NCBI RefSeq assembly: GCF_022701295.1
Contig: NZ_CP033204.1
Span: 806,001-870,000 of the forward strand
Length of the DNA: 64,000 nt
Reading direction: 5' to 3'
Source of the DNA: Sphingopyxis sp. YF1
Lineage (GTDB): Bacteria; Pseudomonadota; Alphaproteobacteria; Sphingomonadales; Sphingomonadaceae
This document shows positions 27,141 to 34,954 of the stretch, in pieces. How positions within the stretch are numbered: position 1 is the first letter of the stretch; the number at the start of each line of letters is the position of its first letter. Position numbers and translations under genes: made by a program. The notes under the pieces were generated by a model. That model saw only the letters and a list, made by a program, of their open reading frames with translations, did not search any database and was not told where the DNA came from.

Positions 27141-27551
27141 TCATTGCGATCGGCGAAACTCGATCAGGTCCCACTTGTTGCCATAGAGGTCGAGGAACAC
27201 CGCGACGGTACCATAATCCGCTTCCATCGGCTCGCGCTCGATCCGTACGCCCTTGGCCAACAGATTTTGATAGTCGCGAGCGAAATCGTCGGTTCGCAGG
27301 AACAGGAAGACGCGTCCGCCCGACTGGTTGCCGATGAACGCCGCCTGCTCCGCATCAGCCGCCCGCGCGAGCAGGATCGTCGCGCCGCCCTCGGGGGCGC
27401 CCGGCGGTGCGACGAGCACCCAGCGCTTGTCCTGCGCCGGCTGATAGTCGTCGGCGACTAGCGTGAAGCCCAGCGTGCCGACATAGAAGTCGATCGCCTC
27501 GTCATAGTCGCGCACCACCAGCGCGACATGCGCGAGCGACTGGTGCGTCAT
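27141..27551 (-). CDS. Glyoxalase/VOC-family protein
   Basis: The 136-residue protein has one vicinal-oxygen-chelate module pair: HVALVVRDYDEAIDFYVGTLGF at the start, and the late DLYGNKWDLIEF with the usual Glu ligand. Metal ligands His8 and Glu131 are inferred from the family. The substrate is unknown; members include glyoxalase I-like and bleomycin-binding proteins. The ATG overlaps the ccmB stop (ATGA), so it is the last gene of a four-gene minus-strand operon. Confidence 0.88.
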   Translation of the reverse strand: MTHQSLAHVALVVRDYDEAIDFYVGTLGFTLVADDYQPAQDKRWVLVAPPGAPEGGATILLARAADAEQAAFIGNQSGGRVFLFLRTDDFARDYQNLLAKGVRIEREPMEADYGTVAVFLDLYGNKWDLIEFRRSQ

Positions 27552-28189
27552 TCGCGCAGGCCCCGCAGCGCCGCGCCCGCCGCGAAGGGGCCGATCACCG
27601 TCATCAGCAGGCTGACCGCGCCGAGCAGCTTGATCGCGCCGCGTCCCGACGGATCGAGCATTCCTGCCCCGAAGATCAGCATCGGCACGGCGAGCGGCAG
27701 CACGAGCAAGCCGCCGATCGCATTGCCCCCTTTCAGCCCCGCGGTCAGCGCCGCGCTGAGCACCGCCAGCGAGGCGAGGGCGGGGATGGCGATGGCGAGC
27801 CCGGTGGCCAGAATCTGGACCCGCCCGGCGTCCTGCGCCAGCAGCGCCGCCGCCGGGAGCAGCGCAATCAGCAGCGGCAGGCCGAAGCCGATCGCATGGG
27901 CGGCGATCTTCACCGCCGCGATCACCTCGTCGGCGACACCGCGCACCGCGAGCTGGTCGAGCACGCCCGCGTCGCGGTCGGGCCGCACGAGCCGGTCGAT
28001 CGGCAGCAGTGCGGCAAGCAGCGCCGCGACCCAGACCATGCCCCCGCCGGTCCGCGCCAGCAACGGCGCGTCGGGACCGACCGCGAAGGGAAAGGCGGTC
28101 GCGACGAGCAGGAAGAACAGCACCGGCAGCCACAGCGCGTCGCTGCCCCACGCCCGCCTGAGGTCGCGCCAGAAAAGGGCGATCAGCAT
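27548..28189 (-). CDS. ccmB: CcmB, heme exporter membrane subunit
   Basis: Inner-membrane subunit of the CcmAB transporter of cytochrome c maturation system I. The 213 residues open with LIALFWRDLRRAW and show about six membrane helices, with GGGMVWVAALLAALLPIDRL and FRDDRDAGVLDQL-like sequence (RPDRDAGVLDQLAV) typical of CcmB. ATG 28189 is used by homology; GTG 28195 would overlap the ccmA stop by 4 bases. ccmC-H are not in the window. Confidence 0.9.
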   Translation of the reverse strand: MLIALFWRDLRRAWGSDALWLPVLFFLLVATAFPFAVGPDAPLLARTGGGMVWVAALLAALLPIDRLVRPDRDAGVLDQLAVRGVADEVIAAVKIAAHAIGFGLPLLIALLPAAALLAQDAGRVQILATGLAIAIPALASLAVLSAALTAGLKGGNAIGGLLVLPLAVPMLIFGAGMLDPSGRGAIKLLGAVSLLMTVIGPFAAGAALRGLRE

Positions 28190-28191
28190 CG

Positions 28192-28776
28192 TCACGCCAG
28201 CGCGCCCATGTCGAGTTCGGCCAGGTCGGGCACGCCGAGCGCGAAATGCGACGCCAGCAGCACCGCGCCGCCGTTCGCGCGGTGCGCCGCAACGGCGGCG
28301 ACCAGCCGCGCCTGCGCCGCATCGTCCATCCCGTTGGCGGGTTCGTCGAGCAGCCAGACCGGCGCGCCGCTTGCGATCACCCGCACCATCGCCGCGCGCT
28401 TGCGCTGGCCGGTGGACAGCATCGCCACGGGGACTTCGGACAGCGGTTCCAGCGCCATCGTAGCCATCGCGCGATCGACCGTATGGCCGTCGACGGTATC
28501 GACCCGGGCCCAGAAATCGAGCGCGCGGCGCAGCGGCAGTTCGGTGTCGAGCGCCGCGGCCTCGTCGATCAGCGCGATGCGTCCGAAGCGTTCGACGCGG
28601 CCCGCCGCGGCGCGGAGCAGCCCCGCCGCGATCCGGATCAGGCTCGATTTCCCGGTGCCGTTGGGACCGCGCAGCCACAGCGCGTCGCCGGGAGCCAGCG
28701 CCAGCGACAGGCCTTCGAACAACAGGCGGTCGCCGCGGATGCAGGCGATGTCGGTCAGCCGCAGCAGCGCGCTCAC
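28192..28776 (-). CDS. ccmA: CcmA, heme exporter ATP-binding subunit
   Basis: ABC ATPase that works with CcmB to release holo-CcmE. The 194 residues contain Walker A GPNGTGKSS, a signature LSTGQRKRAAMVR and Walker B VWLLDEPANGMDD, with the shortened length usual for CcmA. The GTG start overlaps the metallopeptidase stop by 4 bases (GTGA); a longer upstream open frame has no homology. Confidence 0.9.
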   Translation of the reverse strand: MSALLRLTDIACIRGDRLLFEGLSLALAPGDALWLRGPNGTGKSSLIRIAAGLLRAAAGRVERFGRIALIDEAAALDTELPLRRALDFWARVDTVDGHTVDRAMATMALEPLSEVPVAMLSTGQRKRAAMVRVIASGAPVWLLDEPANGMDDAAQARLVAAVAAHRANGGAVLLASHFALGVPDLAELDMGALA

Positions 28777-29204
28777 GCCATATCTTCCAGCGCGTGCATG
28801 TCGTCGTCGGAAAAGCCGAAATGATGGCCGATCTCGTGGATCAGCACGTGGCGAACCAGCCAGTCGAGTTTCTCGCCACCCTCGATCCACTCGACCAATA
28901 TCGGGATGCGATAGAGGGTCACGCGGTCGGGCATGCCGCCGCTCGCATCGATGCTGCGTTCGGTCAGCGGGCGGCCTTCGTAAAGCCCGGTGAGGTCGTA
29001 GGGATGTTCGATGTCGAGCGATTTGAGGGTTTCGTCGTCGGCGAACTCCTCGATCGCGATCACGACGCCCTTCAGGTGCGGCTTGAACACGGCGGGCATC
29101 GTTTCGAAGGCCGCCTCGGCCATTGCGAACAGAGCATCGGCGTCGGGGGCGTGGCCGAGTGCGGCGGCGGGAAGGCCAGGGGGATTGCTGCTCTTGTCGC
29201 TCAT
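28773..29204 (-). CDS. Zincin-like metallopeptidase domain protein (DUF1025 type)
   Basis: The 143-residue protein has HExxH at residues 123-127 ([18 protein letters not shown]), with a third ligand Asp/Glu downstream, the layout of the minimal possible metallopeptidase family PF06262. Substrates of the family are not established. The ATG at 29204 follows AAGGAAGGG by 7 bases. It is the first gene of the operon metallopeptidase-ccmA-ccmB-glyoxalase, each pair overlapping by 4 bases. It is divergent from the pterin dehydratase gene, with only 53 bases between them. Confidence 0.88.
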   Translation of the reverse strand: MSDKSSNPPGLPAAALGHAPDADALFAMAEAAFETMPAVFKPHLKGVVIAIEEFADDETLKSLDIEHPYDLTGLYEGRPLTERSIDASGGMPDRVTLYRIPILVEWIEGGEKLDWLVRHVLIHEIGHHFGFSDDDMHALEDMA

Positions 29205-29257
29205 CGCGCCCTTCCTTATGGGGAGCATCGCGCCATTACCAGCGGGGAGACGAAGCG

Positions 29258-29545
29258 GTGGTCCAGAAACTCGACGATGCGGCACGCGCCGGGCTGCTCG
29301 CGCGCTTTCCCGAATGGACGCACGAACCGGTGCGCGACGCGATCACCCGCCGTTTCCAGTTCGACGATTTTGCCCAGGCTTTCGGATTCATGACCAGCGT
29401 CGCGATCCTCGCCGAGAAAATGGATCACCATCCCGAATGGTCGAACGTCTACAACCGCGTCGACATCCTGCTGACGACGCACGACGCCGACGGCCTTTCG
29501 GAGCGCGACGCGAAGCTTGCCGGCGCGATCGAGGCGCTGCTCTGA
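29258..29545 (+). CDS. phhB: Pterin-4a-carbinolamine dehydratase
   Basis: Dehydrates 4a-hydroxytetrahydropterin, recycling the cofactor of aromatic amino acid hydroxylases. The 95 residues contain [18 protein letters not shown] and [17 protein letters not shown]; the HH and the later H are the conserved active-site histidines. The GTG at 29258 follows GGGGAGA by 7 bases. No phenylalanine hydroxylase gene is nearby, so its partner must lie elsewhere. The symbol follows Pseudomonas usage. Confidence 0.92.
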   Translation: MVQKLDDAARAGLLARFPEWTHEPVRDAITRRFQFDDFAQAFGFMTSVAILAEKMDHHPEWSNVYNRVDILLTTHDADGLSERDAKLAGAIEALL

Positions 29546-29549
29546 CGCG

Positions 29550-30242
29550 ATGATCCGCTTCGATCGGACCCATCAGCATCTGGCGGTCGGCATCGCGGTC
29601 CTTGCCGGCTTCGTCGATGCCATGGGCTTCGTCGAATCGGCGGCGGGCTTTTTCGTTTCGTTCATGACGGGCAATTCGACGCGGCTCGCGGTCGGGCTCG
29701 CCGAATGGAGCGACGCGGCCATGATCGCGGGCGGCATCATCCTGCTGTTCGTCGCGGGCGTCGTTGCGGGGTCGCTGGCGGCGGCGCGGTGGACGCAGCG
29801 CCGGACGGCGGTCATCCTGCTGTTCGTCGCGCTGCTGCTCGCGCTTGCCGCAGGACTGCGGCTCCTGTCGCCCGGCTGGCTTCCGGTCGCCTGCCTGGCC
29901 TTTGCGATGGGCGTCGCCAACGCCGCGCTCGAGGGGCAGGACGGCGCCGTCGTCGGCGTCACCTACATGACCGGCACGCTGGTCCAGATGGGGCACAAGA
30001 TGGCCAATGCGCTGCGCGGCACCGGCGATGGACGCTGGCGCGCGCATCTGTGGCTCTGGGCGGGGCTGGTGACCGGCGCGGTCGCCGGTGCGCGGGCGGT
30101 GCTCTGGTCCGCGCCGTTCGCTTATGCCGCGGCGGTGCTGCTCGCCGCAGGGCTTTTCGCTACGGGCTTTTGCGGTTGCCCGCGCGGCCTGACCGTTGCG
30201 CTTGCCTTCTCCCCGATCCCGTTTCACAAGCAGCGCCCATAA
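29550..30242 (+). CDS. DUF1275 (YoaK-type) membrane protein
   Basis: The 230-residue protein with about six membrane segments opens with VLAGFVDAMGFVESAAGFFVSFMTGN, the PF06912 signature, and has LAFAMGVANAALEGQDGAVVGVTYMTGTLVQMG in the middle, where the TGT motif recurs. No transport substrate has been established for the family. It starts 4 bases after the pterin dehydratase stop, so the two are probably co-transcribed. Confidence 0.85.
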   Translation: MIRFDRTHQHLAVGIAVLAGFVDAMGFVESAAGFFVSFMTGNSTRLAVGLAEWSDAAMIAGGIILLFVAGVVAGSLAAARWTQRRTAVILLFVALLLALAAGLRLLSPGWLPVACLAFAMGVANAALEGQDGAVVGVTYMTGTLVQMGHKMANALRGTGDGRWRAHLWLWAGLVTGAVAGARAVLWSAPFAYAAAVLLAAGLFATGFCGCPRGLTVALAFSPIPFHKQRP

Positions 30243-30260
30243 CAAGGGGAGCCCGATTTG

Positions 30261-31662
30261 ATGACCGATAGCCTGCTGCGCCGCAAGACCATCGTTCCGG
30301 ACCAGCAGCACGGGGGGCAGGCCCTGGCGCGCACGCTCGGCTGGCCGCATCTCGTCGCGCTCGGCGTCGGGGCGATCGTCGGCACGGGCATTTTGACGCT
30401 AATCGGCGTCGGCGCCGACAAGGCAGGCCCCGCGGTCATCCTGTCCTTTGCCATCGCCGGGCTGATCTGCGCGTGCGCCGCGCTGGCCTACGCCGAAATG
30501 GCGACGATGATCCCCGCCTCGGGCAGCGCCTACACCTACAGCTATGTGGTGATCGGCGAATTGATCGCGTGGGTGGTCGGGTGGAGCCTGATCCTCGAAT
30601 ATTCGCTGGTGGTGAGCGCGGTCGCGGTCGGCTGGTCGGGCTATGCCGCGCCGCTGCTGGAGGCGTGGGCCGGGGTGCCGATGGCGCTGATGCAGGGCCC
30701 CGAACTGGGCGGCGTCGTCAACCTGCCGGCGATCGCGATCATTGCCATCGTCGCGGGCATGCTGCTGTTCGGCACGCGCGAGAGTGCGACGGTCAACGCG
30801 GTGCTGGTGATCGTGAAAGTCGTGGCGCTCGCGGTTTTCGTTGCGGTTGCGCTGCCGGCCTTCGACGCCGCCAACCTCGAACCCTTCAGCCCCTATGGCT
30901 TCGCCAAGCATATGGGCCCCGACGGGGTCGAGCGCGGCGTGATGGCGGCGGCGGCGATCATCTTCTTTGCCTTCTATGGTTTCGACGCGATCGCGACCGC
31001 GGCGGAAGAAGCCAAGAACCCCGACCGCGATCTCAAGATCGGAATCGTCGGATCGATGCTGGCGTGCGTCGTCATCTATATCGCGGTCGCGGTCGCGGCG
31101 GTCGGTGCGATCGCCTACAGCCGCTTCGCCAACAGCCCCCGAACCGCTCGCGCTGATCCTGCGCGAACTCGGCCAGCCGCTTGCTGCGCACTATCTCGCC
31201 ATCTCGGCGATCATCGCGCTGCCGACCGTGATCCTCGCCTTTTTCTATGGCCAGAGCCGCATCTTCTTCACGATGGCGCGCGACGGCCTGCTGCCGACCG
31301 CGCTCGCGCGGCTGTCGTCGCGCGGCACGCCGGTGCGCATCACGATCTTCACCGCGCTCGTCGTGGCCGTTCTCGCGGGCTTCATCCCGCTCGGCGAACT
31401 TGCGGCGCTTGCCAATGCGGGAACGCTCGCGGCCTTCACCGCGGTGTCGATCTGCATGTTGATCATGCGCCGCCGTGCGCCCGATGCGCCGCGCACCTTC
31501 CGCGCGCCGCTGCCCTGGCTGGTCGGCGGCGTCGCGGTGCTCGGCTGCATCTATCTTTTCTTCAGCCTGCCGGCGCAGACGCAGCTCTGGTTCGGCATCT
31601 GGAACCTTGGCGGGCTGGCGCTCTACTTCCTCTACTCGCGCCAGCGCGCCATCGTCGGTTGA
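30261..31662 (+). pseudogene. APC-family amino-acid permease, frameshifted at 31136-31140
   Basis: The first part (residues 1-293) reads as a cationic amino-acid permease: GVGAIVGTGILTLIGVGADKAGPA, YAEMATMIPASGSAYTYSYV and FFAFYGFDAIATAAEEAKNP. The sequence then leaves frame at a run of five C (31136-31140); reading one base later continues the homology with PEPLALILRELGQPLA, FFYGQSRIFFTMARDGLLP and further helices to the stop at 31662. Dropping one C gives about 466 residues, a full-length permease. It could be a real inactivating mutation, phase variation or a sequencing error. ATG 30261 follows AAGGGGA. Confidence 0.88.
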
Positions 31663-31666
31663 GGCC

Positions 31667-31975
31667 CTAGTCGAACAGGTCGCTCAGGAAGCTCTTGTAT
31701 TTCTTCTTGTGCGGCTTGCCGTAATGGCGGTCGTCATAGCCGTGTTCGCGATAGCCCTGTTCGCGATACTGCGGCTGGGGCGGCGGGGGCGCCGCCTGCT
31801 GGCGCGGTGCGGGGGCATTGGCGGCCTCGCTGCGCTCGATAATCTTGTCGAGTTCGCCGCGGTCGAGCCAGACGCCGCGGCATTGCGGGCAATAGTCGAT
31901 CTCGATCCCCTGGCGTTCCGACATGGTCAGGGTCACGCGGCAGGTCGGGCAGAGAAGCCCTTGGGCATCGGTCAC
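31667..31975 (-). CDS. TFIIB-type zinc-ribbon protein (zf-TFIIB family)
   Basis: The 102-residue protein has two CxxC pairs, LLCPTCRVTL and YCPQCRGVWLDRGELDKII, which match PF13453. A Pro/Gln-rich linker and a basic His/Lys/Tyr tail (HYGKPHKKKYKSFLSDLFD) follow. Members are small, uncharacterised zinc proteins. Its stop lies 4 bases from the convergent permease stop. Confidence 0.88.
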   Translation of the reverse strand: MTDAQGLLCPTCRVTLTMSERQGIEIDYCPQCRGVWLDRGELDKIIERSEAANAPAPRQQAAPPPPQPQYREQGYREHGYDDRHYGKPHKKKYKSFLSDLFD

Positions 31976-31999
31976 GGAAATTCCTTTCTCGGATCATAC

Positions 32000-32027
32000 G
32001 AAAGGCGGCCAACAGCGGCCGCCTTTC
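32000..32027 (-). terminator. Hairpin, likely terminator of the padR-DUF2218 operon
   Basis: The perfect 11-bp stem GAAAGGCGGCC (32000-32010) and GGCCGCCTTTC (32017-32027) with a 6-base loop lies 38 bases after the DUF2218 stop. The T-tract is short. Confidence 0.6.
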
Positions 32028-32064
32028 GCTTCTAACGCCCTTTTGACGATTTGCGTTCCTGAAA

Positions 32065-32385
32065 TCAGCCTGGCTGCCAGTCGAACGCCAGCGGCGCCTC
32101 GCGAAAGGCAAAGCGGTCGAGGTGGCGCGCGACGGCATCCTTCAGCGCGTCGAGCTGCCCCGCCGCGCTTGCGTCGATCCGCACGTCCAGCGCCTCCGCC
32201 CCCGCATCGAAGGTCACCAGCGCGTCGTCCGGCCAGTCGGCACCGCGCGCATCCTTCGGAAAGGCGACGGTGCCGTGGTCGGCGGTGAAGTCGACCGCCA
32301 GATTATGCTGCCAGTGCTTGCACAGCTGCTGCAGATATCTTCTCGCCTGCGTGGTGGGCACGCGTGCGGTTGCCGAAAGGCTCAT
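32065..32385 (-). CDS. DUF2218 domain protein
   Basis: The 106-residue protein with MSLSATARVPTTQARRYLQQLCKHWQHN at the start, then VDFTADHGTVAFP and the end VARHLDRFAFREAPLAFDW, covers the DUF2218 family. The conserved LCKHW with nearby His could bind a metal, but no function is known. It starts 11 bases after padR, so the two form an operon. Family members often sit near iron or metal genes; here the partner is a PadR regulator. Confidence 0.85.
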   Translation of the reverse strand: MSLSATARVPTTQARRYLQQLCKHWQHNLAVDFTADHGTVAFPKDARGADWPDDALVTFDAGAEALDVRIDASAAGQLDALKDAVARHLDRFAFREAPLAFDWQPG

Positions 32386-32396
32386 GGCGTCGTTCC

Positions 32397-32999
32397 TTAC
32401 AGTCGTTCGATCTTCTGTGCCGCGTCATCGATCAGCGCGACGACGTCGTGCAACGCCTCCTGGTCGATGTCGCCGCCGCCGAGCTTGTCGAGCAGCACCT
32501 GGCGCAGATTGCCCATCGCGCGCCGCACCGACGCCGTGTCGGTGCGCTGGCGTTCGTCGCCGATCGCGGCAAGCCGGGCGACGAGCGCTTCGACCGCGTC
32601 GCGGTTCGCGTCGAGTTCGGCCACGCCCTCCGGGGTGATCGCGAACAATTTCTTCGCCCCCTCGCTTTGCTGCGCCGCGATCTGCCCCATGTCGTCGAGC
32701 AGGGTGAGGGTGGGGTAGATGACTCCCGGGCTCGGCGCATAGGCGCCGCCGGTCAGTTCCTCGATCCTGCGGATCAGGTCGTAACCGTGGCGTGGTTCGT
32801 CGGCGATCAGCTTCAGCAGCACGAGCCGCAATTCGCCGCCATCGAACATCCGTCGTCGCGGGCCGCCGCGGCCATGTCCGCCATCGCGGTGGCGCCCGCC
32901 GAAGCCGCGCCCGAAACCTTCGCCAAAGCCGCGGCCGTCGCGGTGCATGCCGTGCCGCTTGCCGCAATCGCGGCCGCTCCTGTGTCCGTAAAAATGCAT
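32397..32999 (-). CDS. PadR-family transcriptional regulator with His/Gly/Arg-rich N-terminus
   Basis: The 200-residue protein has a winged-helix PadR core from about residue 51: LRLVLLKLIADEPRHGYDLIRRIEELTGGAY, SPGVIYPTLTLLDD and KLFAITPEGVAEL. A helical dimerisation tail follows. The first 50 residues are rich in His, Gly and Arg, with a Cys at about 11, and may bind metal or haem. ATG 32999 is preferred because AAGG lies 8 bases upstream; ATG 33005 touches it. Its promoter contains a large dyad, so autorepression is likely. Confidence 0.88.
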   Translation of the reverse strand: MHFYGHRSGRDCGKRHGMHRDGRGFGEGFGRGFGGRHRDGGHGRGGPRRRMFDGGELRLVLLKLIADEPRHGYDLIRRIEELTGGAYAPSPGVIYPTLTLLDDMGQIAAQQSEGAKKLFAITPEGVAELDANRDAVEALVARLAAIGDERQRTDTASVRRAMGNLRQVLLDKLGGGDIDQEALHDVVALIDDAAQKIERL

Positions 33000-33003
33000 G
33001 ATC

Positions 33004-33044
33004 ATATCCTTAGAGTGATTCGTGATAGCTCTAAGATATATCTT
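33004..33044. promoter_or_regulatory. Operator-like dyads in the padR promoter
   Basis: ATATCCTTAGAG (33004-33015) and CTCTAAGATAT (33029-33039) form an inverted repeat. Overlapping it is the perfect 12-base palindrome AAGATATATCTT (33033-33044). On the minus strand, TATAAG next to the palindrome fits a -10 element. Confidence 0.65.
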
Positions 33045-33088
33045 ATAACATGAGGCGCAAGTCCCGGAGCGACAATTTTTCAGGACGT

Positions 33089-33544
33089 TCAGCCGGGCGG
33101 AGCGAAGCGCAGGTGGATCAGGGGATAGGGGCGGCCCTGCCCGTCGCGTTCCGACCGTCCCGTCGCGACGAAGCCAAGACGCTGATAGAAGCCCACGGCT
33201 TGGGCGTTTTGTTCGTTCACGTCGGTGGTGATCACAGGGTGCAGGCCGAGCGCGTGGTCGACGAGCGCGCGGCCGACCCCCGCGCCGCGATGGGCGGGGT
33301 CGATGAACAGCGCCTCCATGCTGGCTCCGTCGAGCAGCATGAAGCCGACGGGACGGTCGCGGGTGTCGACGGCAAGCCAGAGCGGTGCGAAGGGCAGGAA
33401 ACCCTTGACCTCTTCCTCGATCGCCGCGCGGTCGGCGCGCGTCAGAAAGTCATGGGTCGCGTCGACCGCGTCGCGCCAGATATCGAGAACGTGCGCGCCG
33501 TCGGCGGGAGCGGAGGGGCGGATCGTGATCATTGTTCGGTTCAT
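33089..33544 (-). CDS. GNAT-family N-acetyltransferase, YjaB-like
   Basis: The 151-residue protein has VLDIWRDAVDATHDFLT, the acetyl-CoA loop FIDPAHRGAGVGRALVDHA and DVNEQNAQAVGFYQRLGFVATGRSERD with YPLIHLRF at the end. This pattern matches E. coli YjaB closely enough to suggest the same subfamily. The substrate is unknown. The gene is on the minus strand, facing away from rplJ. Confidence 0.85.
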   Translation of the reverse strand: MNRTMITIRPSAPADGAHVLDIWRDAVDATHDFLTRADRAAIEEEVKGFLPFAPLWLAVDTRDRPVGFMLLDGASMEALFIDPAHRGAGVGRALVDHALGLHPVITTDVNEQNAQAVGFYQRLGFVATGRSERDGQGRPYPLIHLRFAPPG

Positions 33545-33592
33545 AGGAGGTCGGGGATCGTCCGCAAGCCGCGATGCGGTGCCGGGTTCGCC

Positions 33593-33620
33593 TTGACTCT
33601 GCCGCCGATCCCGCTAAGAG
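33593..33620 (+). promoter_or_regulatory. Promoter of rplJ-rplL
   Basis: TTGACT (33593-33598) and TAAGAG (33615-33620) are 16 bases apart, about 290 bases before rplJ. The position fits a long L10 leader. Confidence 0.6.
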
Positions 33621-33907
33621 CGCCCCCGTGTTGCCACGGGTCCGGTTCCATCCGGGATCGCGGCAATTCCGTCCGAGACAGTTGGTGAAGGGACTATGCC
33701 CTTCTTAATTTCCAGCCGAGACGGGGAACAGTCTTTTTCGGTCGCCCGCCTGCTCGTCAGGCGTCCGCGGCTTGACCGACCCCATCGGACATCGTTGCGC
33801 AAGTTTCAGGCGGGATTCGTCCCGCGTGCGCTTGCGTCTGTTAGCCGCCCGGCGGCGCGTGTTCCCTCCGGGTGCGCGCGGTTCCGGGCACAGAGTGGAG
33901 AACAGGC
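33621..33907 (+). promoter_or_regulatory. Leader of rplJ-rplL
   Basis: This gene-free 287-base leader probably carries the autoregulatory site bound by L10(L12)4, as in other bacteria. Visible structure includes GAAGGG-ACTATG-CCCTTC (33687-33704) followed by TTAATTT, and CGCCCGGCGGCG near 33845. A GTGGAG lies before the rplJ start. The short frames within it have no support. Confidence 0.55.
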
Positions 33908-34423
33908 ATGGATCGTGCTGAAAAGGCCGAAGCCGTATCCTCGCTGAACGCTACGCTGTCGAATGCTGCCTCGGTTGTGGTCGTCCGCAACCTGGGTCTG
34001 ACCGTCGCCCAGTCGACGGTGCTTCGCCAGCAGATGCGCGACGCGGGTGCGAGCTTCAAGGTCGCGAAGAACCGCCTTGCCAAAATCGCGCTCGAGGGCA
34101 CGTCCTACACCGGACTCGGCGATCTGCTGACCGGGCCGACGGCCATCGCTTCGTCCACCGATCCGGTGGCGGCGGCGAAGGTCGCGGTGGAATTCGCCAA
34201 GACGAACGACAAGCTCGAAATCGTCGGCGGCGGCATGGGCGATACGCTTCTCGACGTCGATGGCGTCAAGGCCCTCGCTTCGCTTCCCTCGCTCGACGAG
34301 CTGCGCGCCAAGATCGTTGGTCTGGTGCAGGCTCCGGCCACCAAGCTGGCGCAGATTGCGGCAGCTCCGGCGGGCCAGCTGGCGCGGGTCTTTGGCGCTT
34401 ACGCGGCCAAGGATGCGGCATAA
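33908..34423 (+). CDS. rplJ: Ribosomal protein L10
   Basis: The 171-residue stalk base protein opens with [17 protein letters not shown] and has [32 protein letters not shown] and [20 protein letters not shown]. The ATG at 33908 is chosen by homology. L10 anchors L7/L12 dimers to the ribosome and in other species represses its own mRNA. It pairs with rplL 56 bases downstream. Confidence 0.98.
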   Translation: MDRAEKAEAVSSLNATLSNAASVVVVRNLGLTVAQSTVLRQQMRDAGASFKVAKNRLAKIALEGTSYTGLGDLLTGPTAIASSTDPVAAAKVAVEFAKTNDKLEIVGGGMGDTLLDVDGVKALASLPSLDELRAKIVGLVQAPATKLAQIAAAPAGQLARVFGAYAAKDAA

Positions 34424-34479
34424 ACTACCGATTGAACGAAACTTATGCCGGGGTTGCCCGGTTCTGATGGAGAAATAAC

Positions 34480-34851
34480 ATGGCTGATCTTGCCAAGATC
34501 GTTGAAGACCTGTCGGCGCTGACCGTTCTGGAAGCTGCCGAGCTTTCGAAGATGCTCGAAGAAAAGTGGGGCGTTTCGGCCGCTGCTGCCGTTGCTGCCG
34601 CTCCGGCCGCTGCCGCCGCTGGCCCGGCTGCTGAAGAGCAGACCGAATTCGACGTCATCCTGACCGGTGACGGCGGCCAGAAGATCAACGTCATCAAGGA
34701 AGTCCGCGCGATCACCGGCCTGGGTCTTGGCGAAGCCAAGGCGCTCGTCGAAGGCGCGCCGAAGGCCGTCAAGGAAGGCGTTGCCAAGGCCGAAGCCGAA
34801 GAGCTGAAGAAGAAGCTCGAAGCGGCCGGTGCCACCGTCGAACTGAAGTAA
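34480..34851 (+). CDS. rplL: Ribosomal protein L7/L12
   Basis: The 123-residue protein has an N-terminal dimerisation helix region ([20 protein letters not shown]), an Ala-rich hinge (about 35-52) and the conserved C-terminal domain with [20 protein letters not shown]. It recruits translation GTPases. A strong terminator follows, so rpoB is not in this transcript. Confidence 0.98.
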   Translation: MADLAKIVEDLSALTVLEAAELSKMLEEKWGVSAAAAVAAAPAAAAAGPAAEEQTEFDVILTGDGGQKINVIKEVRAITGLGLGEAKALVEGAPKAVKEGVAKAEAEELKKKLEAAGATVELK

Positions 34852-34901
34852 TTCGGTTCGCCGGTTCCGGCCCGTTCGCGGGCCGGGCCTGGTGAGAAAA
34901 G

Positions 34902-34939
34902 AAAAGGGGCGGTGCCGTCAGGCGCCGCCCCTTTTTCGT
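34902..34939 (+). terminator. Rho-independent terminator of rplJ-rplL
   Basis: A 15-bp stem with one G-U pair, AAAAGGGGCGGTGCC (34902-34916) and GGCGCCGCCCCTTTT (34921-34935) with a GTCA loop, is followed by more T. The A-run on the left makes it potentially bidirectional, serving the convergent gene at 34955 too. Confidence 0.93.
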
Positions 34940-34954
34940 TGGTGGTCCGGCCGC

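Noticed and set aside
33050..33688. Plus-strand frame of 212 residues over the GNAT gene
   Set aside because: It is the reverse shadow of a gene with clear acetyltransferase motifs and overlaps the rplJ promoter.
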